DNA from: Bacteroidales bacterium
GTDB taxonomy: Bacteria > Bacteroidota > Bacteroidia > Bacteroidales > UBA12077
Direction of reading: 5' to 3'
Length of the DNA: 6,142 nt
Assembly (NCBI GenBank): GCA_030156305.1
Contig: JASGMZ010000180.1
Location: 1 to 6,142, forward strand
Shown: positions 1 to 6,061 of the stretch, one piece after another
Layout: each line of letters starts with the position of its first letter
Numbering within the stretch: the stretch's first letter is position 1
The notes under the pieces: generated by a model
Database searches by the model: none
Seen by the model: the letters and a program-made list of their open reading frames with translations, nothing else
What the model was told of the DNA's origin: nothing
Translations under genes and position numbers: made by a program

Positions 1-55
1 TACGTCAGTAAACTCCTGGCTGCCAATTCTTCGCAAGCCTTGTTCTTGACGTTTT
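1..55. repeat. Right-hand part of a ~100-bp imperfect palindromic intergenic repeat
   Basis: Bases 1-36 are identical to bases 6107-6142. Continuing from there, bases 21-55 form the right arm of a palindrome whose left arm is at 6062-6096. The outermost 10 bases are a perfect inverted pair (TTGACGTTTT at 46-55, AAAACGTCAA at 6062-6071), and the inner ends TGCCA (21-25) and TGGCA (6092-6096) also pair. Between them the arms match only in part, about 22 of 35 positions overall. A T-run follows the outer end (52-57). No transposase or ORF lies in it, so it resembles a REP- or MITE-type non-autonomous element. It sits 56 bp past the stop codon of the DUF2459 gene. Confidence 0.8.
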
Positions 56-111
56 TTATTACGCCACTAAAAAAAACTGGTGTTTTCTAAGATGCACTAC
101 TTAATGCTAAT

Positions 112-756
112 TCAATAACGCTTATACTCATCTACCCTTTTCAGTTGTTTCATTACATTTTTTGAGGTTAAGGCAAAAAACGGGTGAATAGGAACGCCTG
201 CTCTTTTGAGCCCTCTGGCAATCCATGCATTACACGTTTTAAAAATATGGTATTTTTCTTTAGACAGATAAAACAAACTGTTTGCCTTTAAACCATCCTT
301 TAGTTTAATATTATGCTTATTTTTATCTAAGGCAAAGCTTCTGTTAAAATAATTAATCAATCGAATAAAATCATCTTCACTCAGGTCAATAAGTACCATT
401 TCTAACCCCCGATAATGTATTTCCGGATTATTCATTAAGGCTGTAACATGTAAAGCCGATTTTGTAGGAAACATTCCTGCTTTAAAGGTTATCCAAAAAG
501 TTTCTTTTTCGGCCATATAAAAATCTTTATCTCCCCATCCTATTTCTATAAAATTAAATTCCCTAAAATCATCTTGTAAGGAAGGAAAAAAATTTAATGC
601 TTCCTCTCTGTCAAAAATTACTCCGGTATGCCAATCAAATTTTATAATATAAATTCTATGGATATTATTTTCTTGTTGTGATTGCTGAGCTAAAGATAAA
701 AACTGTGAGAATATCAGTATTTTAATCAATAAAAAAAAGAAAATGAAGTTTCTCAT
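112..756 (-). CDS. Exported DUF2459 family protein (TIGR02117-like), function unknown
   Basis: A 214-residue protein of the DUF2459 family, a conserved group with no established reaction. Recognisable family blocks, counted from the ATG, are WHTG (42-45), GWGDKDFYM (73-81), an ALHV block (101-104), TCNAW (174-178) and AGVP (186-189). Residues 1-24 form a signal peptide: Arg2, a long hydrophobic core, then SLA before the likely cleavage at Gln24. There is no lipobox Cys, so it should be periplasmic or anchored by an uncleaved signal. I chose the ATG at 756 over an in-frame TTG at 777 because the signal peptide begins there and the TTG start would overlap the end of the neighbouring pseudogene. 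The stop is TGA at 112-114. The conserved His43 and Cys175 look like a possible catalytic pair, but that is inference. It lies 14 bp downstream of the hemolysin III remnant on the same strand, and I see no promoter of its own. Confidence 0.87.
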   Translation of the reverse strand: MRNFIFFFLLIKILIFSQFLSLAQQSQQENNIHRIYIIKFDWHTGVIFDREEALNFFPSLQDDFREFNFIEIGWGDKDFYMAEKETFWITFKAGMFPTKSALHVTALMNNPEIHYRGLEMVLIDLSEDDFIRLINYFNRSFALDKNKHNIKLKDGLKANSLFYLSKEKYHIFKTCNAWIARGLKRAGVPIHPFFALTSKNVMKQLKRVDEYKRY

Positions 757-770
757 ACTATTAGATAATT

Positions 771-1007
771 TTACCAATTAAGGGTATATTTAAATATGGC
801 AATCCAATGGGAAACAGCTCCTGTAATAACCAATAAATGTCAAATTAGATGACTATATTTTATTTTTTAAATTTTAAAAAAGTACTCCCAATTTATAACA
901 GCCCTAAGCACTAATGCTACTATTGCAAAAACAGCACCCACACCATGGGATATAGAATGAGCTATTTCTTCTTGTTTTGTAAAACGTTGGTTTTTCTTTT
1001 TGGACAT
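771..1007 (-). pseudogene. trhA: Hemolysin III / PAQR family (TrhA) remnant: internal deletion plus two stop codons
   Basis: An intact member is a seven-helix membrane protein of about 210 residues; this locus encodes only 79 codons. Codons 1-34, from ATG at 1007, read as a normal family N-terminus with FTKQEEIAHSISHGVGA followed by the start of the first helix. The frame then meets TAA at 867-869. Continuing in the same frame gives KIKYSHLI, TGA at 840-842, then HLLVITGAVSHW and a C-terminus ending at TAA 771-773. This second part is the family's last helix, whose usual text is YSHxIWHLFVLAG. The TGA falls exactly where the conserved Trp (TGG) belongs, inside the HxxxH metal-site motif. The middle, some 130 residues, is missing with frame preserved. 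I read this as deletion followed or preceded by nonsense mutation. A short functional 46-residue peptide cannot be excluded but is unlikely. Confidence 0.85.
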
Positions 1008-1054
1008 TATTTTTGATTTTCAAGTAAAAATCGTAAAACAATATTGAATAACAA

Positions 1055-1101
1055 AACAAAAAAAAATAAAAAATGGTATCAGCAAAGTGCCAATACCATT
1101 T
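1055..1101 (-). terminator. Intrinsic terminator downstream of the AbgT gene
   Basis: On the minus strand, AAATGGTAT (1093-1101) pairs perfectly with ATACCATTT (1071-1079), a 9-bp stem. The 13-nt interior has an extra GCA/TGC pairing around CTT. The stem is followed by a long T-rich tract (complement of 1055-1070). It lies about 20 bp past the transporter stop codon and would separate that gene from the hemolysin III remnant. Confidence 0.82.
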
Positions 1102-1121
1102 AAAGGGAAATAATATTTTTA

Positions 1122-2633
1122 TTATAAATGAATTCCTGCACCTGGGCCCAGTGGTAATCCAACAAGTAACCAGGCAATTAATAAAACAACCCATCCTATA
1201 AAGAAAACAACCGAATAGGGTAACATGGTAGCTACAATGGTTCCAATACCTGCTTTCTCATCGTATTTTTGAAAGTAAACAATAATTAAAGCAAAGAAAC
1301 TCATCATGGGTGAAATCATATTAGTAACACTATCGCCAATACGATACACAACTTGTGTCAGCTCAGGTGTATATCCTAAAAACATAAATAAGGGAATAAA
1401 AATGGGGGCTAAAAGGGCCCATTTTGCCGAAGCACTCCCCATAACTAAATTAATTAAGCCCGAAAAAATAACAAACATTATAACCAGGGGAATTAAACCC
1501 AAATTCAGGCTTTCTATGGCATGGGCACCTTTAATGGCAATTATAATACCCAGGTTGCTTGCATTAAAATACTCTACAAACTGTGCGGCAAAAAATACCA
1601 GCACAATATAAGCAGCCATCGATTTCATCGATTCAGCCATTCCTTTCATCACATCCGCATCGCTTTTATATTTACCGGTTACAGCTCCATAAACAACACC
1701 CATTAAACCTGCTACAAGGAATAAAATTGCAACAACACCTTTTAATACGGGTGATTGTAATAAAGAACCGTCGGGACCTCTTAAAACACCATTATCAGGA
1801 ATTAAACCTATAAGAAGTAATACCATAAAACCAGCCAGTACCCACAATGATTTTTTTATTCCTTTCTTTTCTACAGGAGTCAACCGGCTTATTTCGTCCT
1901 GCTCAACCTCATTATCGTTACTATATTTACCTAATCGCGGAACAATTATTTTTTCAGTTACCCATGTACCTAAAAAAGCAATTAAAAATGTAGAGGCAAC
2001 CATAAAAAAGTAGTTGGCTGTAGGATTAACTTGGTATGCCTTATCTACAAGATGTGCTGCTTCCTGAGACAACCCTGCAAGTAATGGGTCAATTGTACCT
2101 AAAATTAGGTTTGCTGAATACCCTCCTGAAACTCCTGCAAAACCTGCAGCTAAACCTGCAATCGGATTACGGCCAACAGCCATAAAAATGGTACCCGCTA
2201 AAGGAACCAAAAGAACATATCCTACACTGGATGCTAAATTGGACAATATACCGGCAAAAACAATGATAAAGGTTAAGAACCGTTCTGGCGAATAAAGCAC
2301 CAGGCTTCTTATCACCACAGCAATTAATCCGGAATTTTCTGCCAAACCAATACCCAGCATAGCAACAAGCACAATTCCTAAGGGTGCAAAACTGGTAAAA
2401 TTAGTAACCATCTCGGTTAAAATCATATGAAGTCCGTCACGCGATAACAAGTTAATGACCTGGTATTCTTCTCCTGTTCCGGGATGAACAGCAGATGAAC
2501 CGGTAAAAGAAAATATCGCCGATAAAACTAAAACAGCTAAAGCAAAAAGTCCGAATAATGAGGCAGGATGTGGAAGCTTATTCCCTACCCGTTCAACTCC
2601 ATTTAAAAAAATCTGTACTGGGCTTTTTTTCAT
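1122..2633 (-). CDS. abgT: AbgT family transporter (p-aminobenzoyl-glutamate / antimetabolite transporter)
   Basis: A 503-residue inner-membrane protein, full length for the AbgT family. E. coli AbgT takes up p-aminobenzoyl-glutamate, whereas the structurally studied members YdaH and MtrF behave as proton-driven exporters of sulfonamides and related antimetabolites. The family hallmark ERVGNKLPHP is at residues 14-23. Other blocks are a re-entrant region with ASSVGY (134-139) and GTIDP (179-183), SASAKW (400-405) and YRIGDSVTNMISP (430-442). Ser402, Trp405, Pro423, Arg431, Asp434 and Pro442 have exactly the spacing of MtrF Ser417, Trp420, Pro438, Arg446, Asp449 and Pro457 as I recall them, so the transport site appears complete. 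Start is ATG at 2633 after an A-rich leader without Shine-Dalgarno; stop is TAA. Substrate and direction cannot be told from sequence. The gene is followed by an intrinsic terminator and preceded by its own candidate promoter. Confidence 0.95.
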   Translation of the reverse strand: MKKSPVQIFLNGVERVGNKLPHPASLFGLFALAVLVLSAIFSFTGSSAVHPGTGEEYQVINLLSRDGLHMILTEMVTNFTSFAPLGIVLVAMLGIGLAENSGLIAVVIRSLVLYSPERFLTFIIVFAGILSNLASSVGYVLLVPLAGTIFMAVGRNPIAGLAAGFAGVSGGYSANLILGTIDPLLAGLSQEAAHLVDKAYQVNPTANYFFMVASTFLIAFLGTWVTEKIIVPRLGKYSNDNEVEQDEISRLTPVEKKGIKKSLWVLAGFMVLLLIGLIPDNGVLRGPDGSLLQSPVLKGVVAILFLVAGLMGVVYGAVTGKYKSDADVMKGMAESMKSMAAYIVLVFFAAQFVEYFNASNLGIIIAIKGAHAIESLNLGLIPLVIMFVIFSGLINLVMGSASAKWALLAPIFIPLFMFLGYTPELTQVVYRIGDSVTNMISPMMSFFALIIVYFQKYDEKAGIGTIVATMLPYSVVFFIGWVVLLIAWLLVGLPLGPGAGIHL

Positions 2634-2697
2634 TGTTATTGTTTATAAAAGGTTAAAAAATCTTTTATTTTTCTACTATAAAATACACAATATCAAT

Positions 2698-2715
2698 TAT
2701 TTACAATTGTAAATA
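2698..2715. promoter_or_regulatory. Perfect 18-bp palindrome, candidate operator in the AbgT gene leader
   Basis: TATTTACAATTGTAAATA is its own reverse complement over all 18 bases. It lies 64 bp upstream of the transporter ATG and about 20 bp downstream of the candidate -7 element, where a bound repressor would block initiation or early elongation. Its core TACAATTGTA fits the TACANNTGTA form bound by BlaI/MecI/CopY-type repressors, although GntR- or TetR-type regulators also bind such AT-rich dyads. No regulator gene is in the window. Confidence 0.45.
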
Positions 2716-2734
2716 TATAAATCATTAAAAGTTT

Positions 2735-2765
2735 CGAAAATATATGATTCTGTTTAACTTTCAAA
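2735..2765 (-). promoter_or_regulatory. Candidate Bacteroidota-type promoter for the AbgT gene
   Basis: On the minus strand TTTG (2762-2765) is followed after 19 nt by TATTTTCG (2735-2742), a one-mismatch fit to the Bacteroidota -7 element TAnnTTTG. The predicted leader would be roughly 95 nt and would contain the 18-bp palindrome. A second dyad overlaps the TTTG element. Support is from pattern only. Confidence 0.35.
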
Positions 2766-2771
2766 GTTTAA
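2753..2771. promoter_or_regulatory. Near-perfect dyad overlapping the -33 region of the AbgT gene promoter
   Basis: AACTTTCAAAGTT (2756-2768) is a perfect dyad around a single central base. After one mismatched pair it extends by two further pairs on each side to 2753-2771. It covers the candidate TTTG element. It could be an operator half of the control region or part of a weak 3' structure for the upstream dehydrogenase gene, whose stop is 47 bp away. In AT-rich DNA a chance dyad is possible. Confidence 0.25.
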
Positions 2772-2817
2772 TGATGAAAATCAAAAAAATTTCTACAAGG
2801 GAGATTTATAGTAAATT

Positions 2818-3951
2818 TTATTCGGGCTTTTCTGTTTTCTTATACATAATATTTCTCTCTTTTAAATAATCCATAATATAATGAAAACATTCCGGATATT
2901 TCCCTACAAGTTCAGGAGGAAACAACCCTTTTTTTGAAAACACGCCGTTTAATATCATATCGGCTGCAGCTGTAGCTGTAAAACCTGTAGTCCGTGCCAT
3001 CGAAGATATTTTTTCTTTCCGATCATATTCGTCATATAAATCATACATGATGGTTTTGGATTTCCCATTTTCAATTTCTTTGAGAATAACTTTCATCAAC
3101 GTAAACTCCTCGTCTTCAGGTTTCAGCTTCCATGCATTGTACAATATTTCGGAAGTAAAATCAAAAGGAATTATCTCTTTTCCTTTAACTTTTAAAGGTT
3201 CTTGATTTAAAAAACCCGCAGCTTTAAGTGCCTGGATCATTTGGATATGACCGGGAAACCGAAGGGTTTTCTCTTTCATATTAGCAATATTATTTAAGGT
3301 ATAAATCAATGAACGTAAACCATCTGAATTAAAAGCTTCCAGCGTTCCTACTTTTTCAAATTCTATGAATTCAATATCACTCATTGCTGGCTTGGTAACT
3401 ATATTCCCATTTTCAACATATCGGGCAGGACGAGTATATTCTTCCATTACATCACAGGGTGAAAATGGTGCTTTATACTCAAAAGGGAAAGAGCGCACTT
3501 TGGGTAGGCCTCCGACCATATATTCAAAACTGTCAATCGTCATTTTTTCATTATGATATCCGGCAATAATATTGGGCATTCCGGGAGCTACGCCACAATC
3601 CATAATTGCAGTTACCCGGTTTTCTTTAGCCAGTTGGCCCAAATCAAGCACATCTTCGGGTAAAAATGAAATATCAACCAGATTCTTATGACTCGTTATT
3701 ACTGTTTTCATCGTTTGAAAACCCAAAAAACCTGGGACAGCCGAAATAACTAAATCACAATCTTTAATAGCATCGGACAAATTTTGTTCCTGAGTAACAT
3801 CTAAAAATTGAGTTTCAATAGAATAATTTGAGGATAAAAAATGTAAAGCATCAGGATTTATATCCATAGATTTAACCTTATATTTTTTGGAAAGGTCGAT
3901 AGCTATGGCTTTTCCTACCATGCCAGCGCCAAGGATTACAATATTTTTCAT
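2818..3951 (-). CDS. Saccharopine dehydrogenase family protein, lysine 6-dehydrogenase-like
   Basis: A 377-residue cytosolic NAD(P)-dependent oxidoreductase. The Rossmann fold opens with GAGMVG (8-13). Asp30 at the end of the second strand favours NAD over NADP. Blocks shared with the lysine 6-dehydrogenase branch are DCGVAPGMPNIIAGY (118-132), YMVGGLP (144-150), EYKAPFSP (158-165), GTLEAF (202-207), SMARTTGFTA (317-326) and KKGLFPPE (340-347). The length matches that branch (about 385 residues). Lysine 6-dehydrogenase converts L-lysine to the semialdehyde that cyclises to piperideine-6-carboxylate; true saccharopine reductases share the fold, so the substrate is not settled. Start is ATG at 3951 with no Shine-Dalgarno; stop is TAA. 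It is divergent from the FISUMP gene and lies 184 bp upstream of the transporter on the same strand. No lysine riboswitch or clear terminator is visible. Confidence 0.88.
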   Translation of the reverse strand: MKNIVILGAGMVGKAIAIDLSKKYKVKSMDINPDALHFLSSNYSIETQFLDVTQEQNLSDAIKDCDLVISAVPGFLGFQTMKTVITSHKNLVDISFLPEDVLDLGQLAKENRVTAIMDCGVAPGMPNIIAGYHNEKMTIDSFEYMVGGLPKVRSFPFEYKAPFSPCDVMEEYTRPARYVENGNIVTKPAMSDIEFIEFEKVGTLEAFNSDGLRSLIYTLNNIANMKEKTLRFPGHIQMIQALKAAGFLNQEPLKVKGKEIIPFDFTSEILYNAWKLKPEDEEFTLMKVILKEIENGKSKTIMYDLYDEYDRKEKISSMARTTGFTATAAADMILNGVFSKKGLFPPELVGKYPECFHYIMDYLKERNIMYKKTEKPE

Positions 3952-4018
3952 CGTTTAGTGGTTTTTAATTAATGATTAAGGATTAATTGAAATTAAACAA
4001 GAAGAAAGTAAACAAAAC

Positions 4019-4030
4019 GGATTATAATCC
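4019..4030. promoter_or_regulatory. Perfect 12-bp palindrome GGATTATAATCC in the divergent intergenic region
   Basis: Two inverted GGATTA hexamers meet head to head. The site lies in the predicted leader of the dehydrogenase gene, 68 bp upstream of its ATG. Another GGATTA occurs at 3980-3985 and an inverted copy (TAATCC) at 4118-4123. No regulator can be named. Confidence 0.35.
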
Positions 4031-4084
4031 ATTAAAACGATTCATAAACCTGATAATATGTGCTTCTTGATTCATCATACAAAT

Positions 4085-4092
4085 CAAAAATA
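4085..4092 (-). promoter_or_regulatory. Candidate -7 promoter element for the dehydrogenase gene
   Basis: The minus strand reads TATTTTTG, an exact match to TAnnTTTG. No convincing TTTG partner lies 19-21 nt upstream; the position where it would fall is occupied by the palindrome at 4113-4125, which might mean that an activator site replaces it. The leader would be about 125-130 nt. Confidence 0.35.
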
Positions 4093-4112
4093 AATTAAAT
4101 TTTTTGAAATAT

Positions 4113-4125
4113 AAGGATAATCCTT
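4113..4125. promoter_or_regulatory. Perfect dyad AAGGATAATCCTT, candidate regulator site
   Basis: Six bases on each side pair perfectly around a central A. It covers the expected -33 position of the dehydrogenase promoter and ends 18 bp before the TTTG of the FISUMP promoter, so one bound protein could affect both genes. The half-site (GGAT..) resembles the palindrome at 4019-4030. Confidence 0.35.
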
Positions 4126-4143
4126 TTACTGTTAAAATTCTTT

Positions 4144-4175
4144 TTTGTAATTATACGTTCAAAATAATATCTTTA
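4144..4175 (+). promoter_or_regulatory. Bacteroidota-type promoter for the FISUMP gene
   Basis: TTTG (4144-4147), a 20-nt spacer and TATCTTTA (4168-4175) give a one-mismatch fit to TTTG-N19-21-TAnnTTTG. Transcription would start near 4182, leaving a leader of about 25 nt that is A/T-rich and lacks a Shine-Dalgarno sequence, as usual in this phylum. Confidence 0.5.
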
Positions 4176-4206
4176 TCATTTCAATTTTTAATAAAATTTA
4201 AACATT

Positions 4207-6051
4207 ATGAGATATATTTTACTTTCCATGCTAAGTGTCTTTTTTCTGACTGTTCAGGCACAGAAAATTGAAAATTTTAAGATGTCGCAACATAGTGGCG
4301 AGCTAATTTTTTCGTATGATTTAATTAGTGCTGCAAAAAGCAACCTTTTCCAGGTAAAACTATTTTCGTCGGTTGATAATAACCAATGGCAAGAGGTTGA
4401 AAAAGTGTATGGCGAAATTGGCGACAGCATTGTTCCCGGTACCCATAAAAAAATTGTGGTTTGGATTGATCATCTAAATAAAATAAAACCCGGTATGTAT
4501 TTCAGGCTTACGGCATCTTTTGAAAATATTGATCAACAAAAACAAGGAACCTTAATGGATGATAAAGGCCATAGTTATCCATGGATAAAAATTGGACAAA
4601 CCCGATGGATGACACAAAACTTAGGTTCAATGGCTACTGATAATCCATGTGGCAATTATTATACAAACGATGAAGCAAGAAATGCCTGCCCCGATAACTG
4701 GCACCTGCCATCGGATGAAGAGTGGATGGAACTGGAAACTTATTTTGGCATAAATTTAGAGAAAGCGAAAGAACATGGATTACGGGAAATTAATTTGGAA
4801 GAATTAAAAAACGCTGGTTTCTCACTCACAGAATGTAATTACAAAACCTCATTATATCCCAACCAACAAGCGATTGCTTTTTGGACAAGCACAGGAAGCT
4901 CCATGCTTCATCTGGGTTATTCCGACAAATATTTAGCCCGTATTATCCGGCTCGATGAAAATAAAATCAGTAAGGAACTACGCGATAAAAAAGAAAAGCT
5001 AAGTGTACGATGTGTACAAAACGCAACGTTTATGGATAAAATCTCCAAACAAATTGAAGTAACAATTAACACACAACCTACGATGGGTAAGGTAAATCAT
5101 CCTTTTTCAGGCGAAGAGATGGAATGGATTTACAAGGCTGATAATATTTGGATGAGAAAAGATATTATGGGTAGTTTTCAATATAAAGAGATTGACGGCC
5201 GTTGTCCGGCTGGATGGAAACTCCCAACAAAAGAAGATTGGGAGGCTTTATTTAAAGAAATGAGCCCATCGATAAAACTAAAAAATGAAAAGGAAGTGCT
5301 GAGTGAACGTTTTAGCAGCGATGGTAACTGGGGGATGAATCTGTCTAATGCTGACTACTGGATGGATATTCCTTATTATACATACAATACCTACTGGATA
5401 CATAATGACGATAAAGAAATCAGTAAAAAAACCATGCCGTTCCCAACAAATTACCGTGGAATGGCACAATGGACCACTAAATTAACCCACGAAGAAGCTA
5501 AAATACGTTGTGTACTGGCTGAAAAGAAATATTTAGAAAAAAGCAAACAATTAAATCGTGGAACGATTGTCGATAAAAGAGACAACAAAGAATATCCATG
5601 GATAGAAATTGACGGTACCACCTGGATGGCTGAAAATCTTTCTTACGATATGGGCGAATACAGCATGTGCCGCGATAATATAAAGGTTGATTGTGAACTA
5701 TTTGGTCATATGTACAGCATTAAAACCGATGAGAATTTTTGCCCCGATGGATGGAGATTACCCACATCGGCCGAATGGAAATATTTACTGATTAACAAGG
5801 CAGCAAACAACCTGTCCATACTTTTACCTTTTGGAGGTACCGGATTTAATCTGTTACTCGGAGGAGAAATTCTTGAAGACGAAACCGGAAAAGGAAATAT
5901 TTATACAGCCAATTATCTTTTCTTAGATGATGATACCCATGGATATTATTACATCGACTCCAAAGGACAAGTTGAATTCAACAGTAGAGCCAAAAAAAGG
6001 GATTATTACTATGTGCGGTGTGTAAAGGAAGAGATTACTACCAATAAATAG
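4207..6051 (+). CDS. Secreted three-module FISUMP domain protein
   Basis: A 614-residue exported protein built from three copies of the FISUMP domain (Fibrobacter succinogenes major paralogous domain; TIGR02145, PF09603), whose biochemical role is unknown. Residues 1-18 are a signal peptide (VQA before Gln19). Residues 20-106 look like the small beta-sandwich common in Bacteroidota surface proteins, with VKLFSSVDNNQW and VPGTHKKIVVW. Module 1 spans 114-270 (YPWIKIGQTRWMTQNL; CPDNWHLP at 161; FWTST at 225; VRCV at 267). Module 2 spans 293-436 (CPAGWKLP at 333; QWTT at 421; IRCV at 433) and has a diverged opening. Module 3 spans 451-606 (YPWIEIDGTTWMAENL; CPDGWRLP at 512; VRCV at 603) and lacks the FWT block. 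Each module has a Cys in CPxxW and another in RCV, a likely disulfide. It ends just after module 3 with no type IX sorting domain, so it is either periplasmic or surface-placed by another route. Start is ATG at 4207; TAG stop. Confidence 0.92.
   Translation: MRYILLSMLSVFFLTVQAQKIENFKMSQHSGELIFSYDLISAAKSNLFQVKLFSSVDNNQWQEVEKVYGEIGDSIVPGTHKKIVVWIDHLNKIKPGMYFRLTASFENIDQQKQGTLMDDKGHSYPWIKIGQTRWMTQNLGSMATDNPCGNYYTNDEARNACPDNWHLPSDEEWMELETYFGINLEKAKEHGLREINLEELKNAGFSLTECNYKTSLYPNQQAIAFWTSTGSSMLHLGYSDKYLARIIRLDENKISKELRDKKEKLSVRCVQNATFMDKISKQIEVTINTQPTMGKVNHPFSGEEMEWIYKADNIWMRKDIMGSFQYKEIDGRCPAGWKLPTKEDWEALFKEMSPSIKLKNEKEVLSERFSSDGNWGMNLSNADYWMDIPYYTYNTYWIHNDDKEISKKTMPFPTNYRGMAQWTTKLTHEEAKIRCVLAEKKYLEKSKQLNRGTIVDKRDNKEYPWIEIDGTTWMAENLSYDMGEYSMCRDNIKVDCELFGHMYSIKTDENFCPDGWRLPTSAEWKYLLINKAANNLSILLPFGGTGFNLLLGGEILEDETGKGNIYTANYLFLDDDTHGYYYIDSKGQVEFNSRAKKRDYYYVRCVKEEITTNK
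4546..6024 (+). repeat. Three tandem FISUMP modules at protein level
   Basis: The modules map to 4546-5016, 5083-5514 and 5557-6024. The shared order is a YPW(I)xI...WM opening strand, CPxxWxLPxxxEW in the middle and (V/I)RCV at the end. They differ widely at residue and DNA level, which points to an old duplication rather than recent unequal exchange. The linkers between modules are short (about 22 and 14 residues) and charged. Confidence 0.85.
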
Positions 6052-6061
6052 TGGCTATAAG

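Noticed and set aside
65..82. CACT ... GGTG around an A-run as a terminator for the DUF2459 gene
   Set aside because: The stem has only three or four pairs with mismatches, and no T-run follows it in the minus-strand direction of transcription.
757..777. Upstream TTG start for the DUF2459 gene adding seven residues
   Set aside because: The ATG at 756 begins a standard signal peptide directly; the TTG version would overlap the pseudogene end and puts an atypical polar stretch before the signal.
904..1194. Minus-strand 96-codon open frame overlapping the transporter's 3' end
   Set aside because: It is out of frame with both the AbgT gene and the hemolysin III remnant, runs through the terminator hairpin and has a Cys/Phe-rich composition typical of a shadow frame. 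The real signal here is the hemolysin III remnant in another frame.
1306..1813. Three plus-strand open frames opposite the transporter gene
   Set aside because: They are antisense to a clear AbgT coding sequence, have no domain likeness and no promoter or leader signal.
3365..3556. Plus-strand 63-codon frame opposite the dehydrogenase gene
   Set aside because: Antisense shadow of conserved dehydrogenase motifs, with no signs of coding.
3952..4206. Lysine riboswitch or other structured leader upstream of the lysine dehydrogenase-like gene
   Set aside because: The region is short, very AT-rich and shows only small dyads, with none of the conserved GC-containing core of a lysine riboswitch.
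5278..5469. Minus-strand 63-codon frame opposite the FISUMP gene
   Set aside because: Antisense shadow of the second FISUMP module, with no signs of coding.
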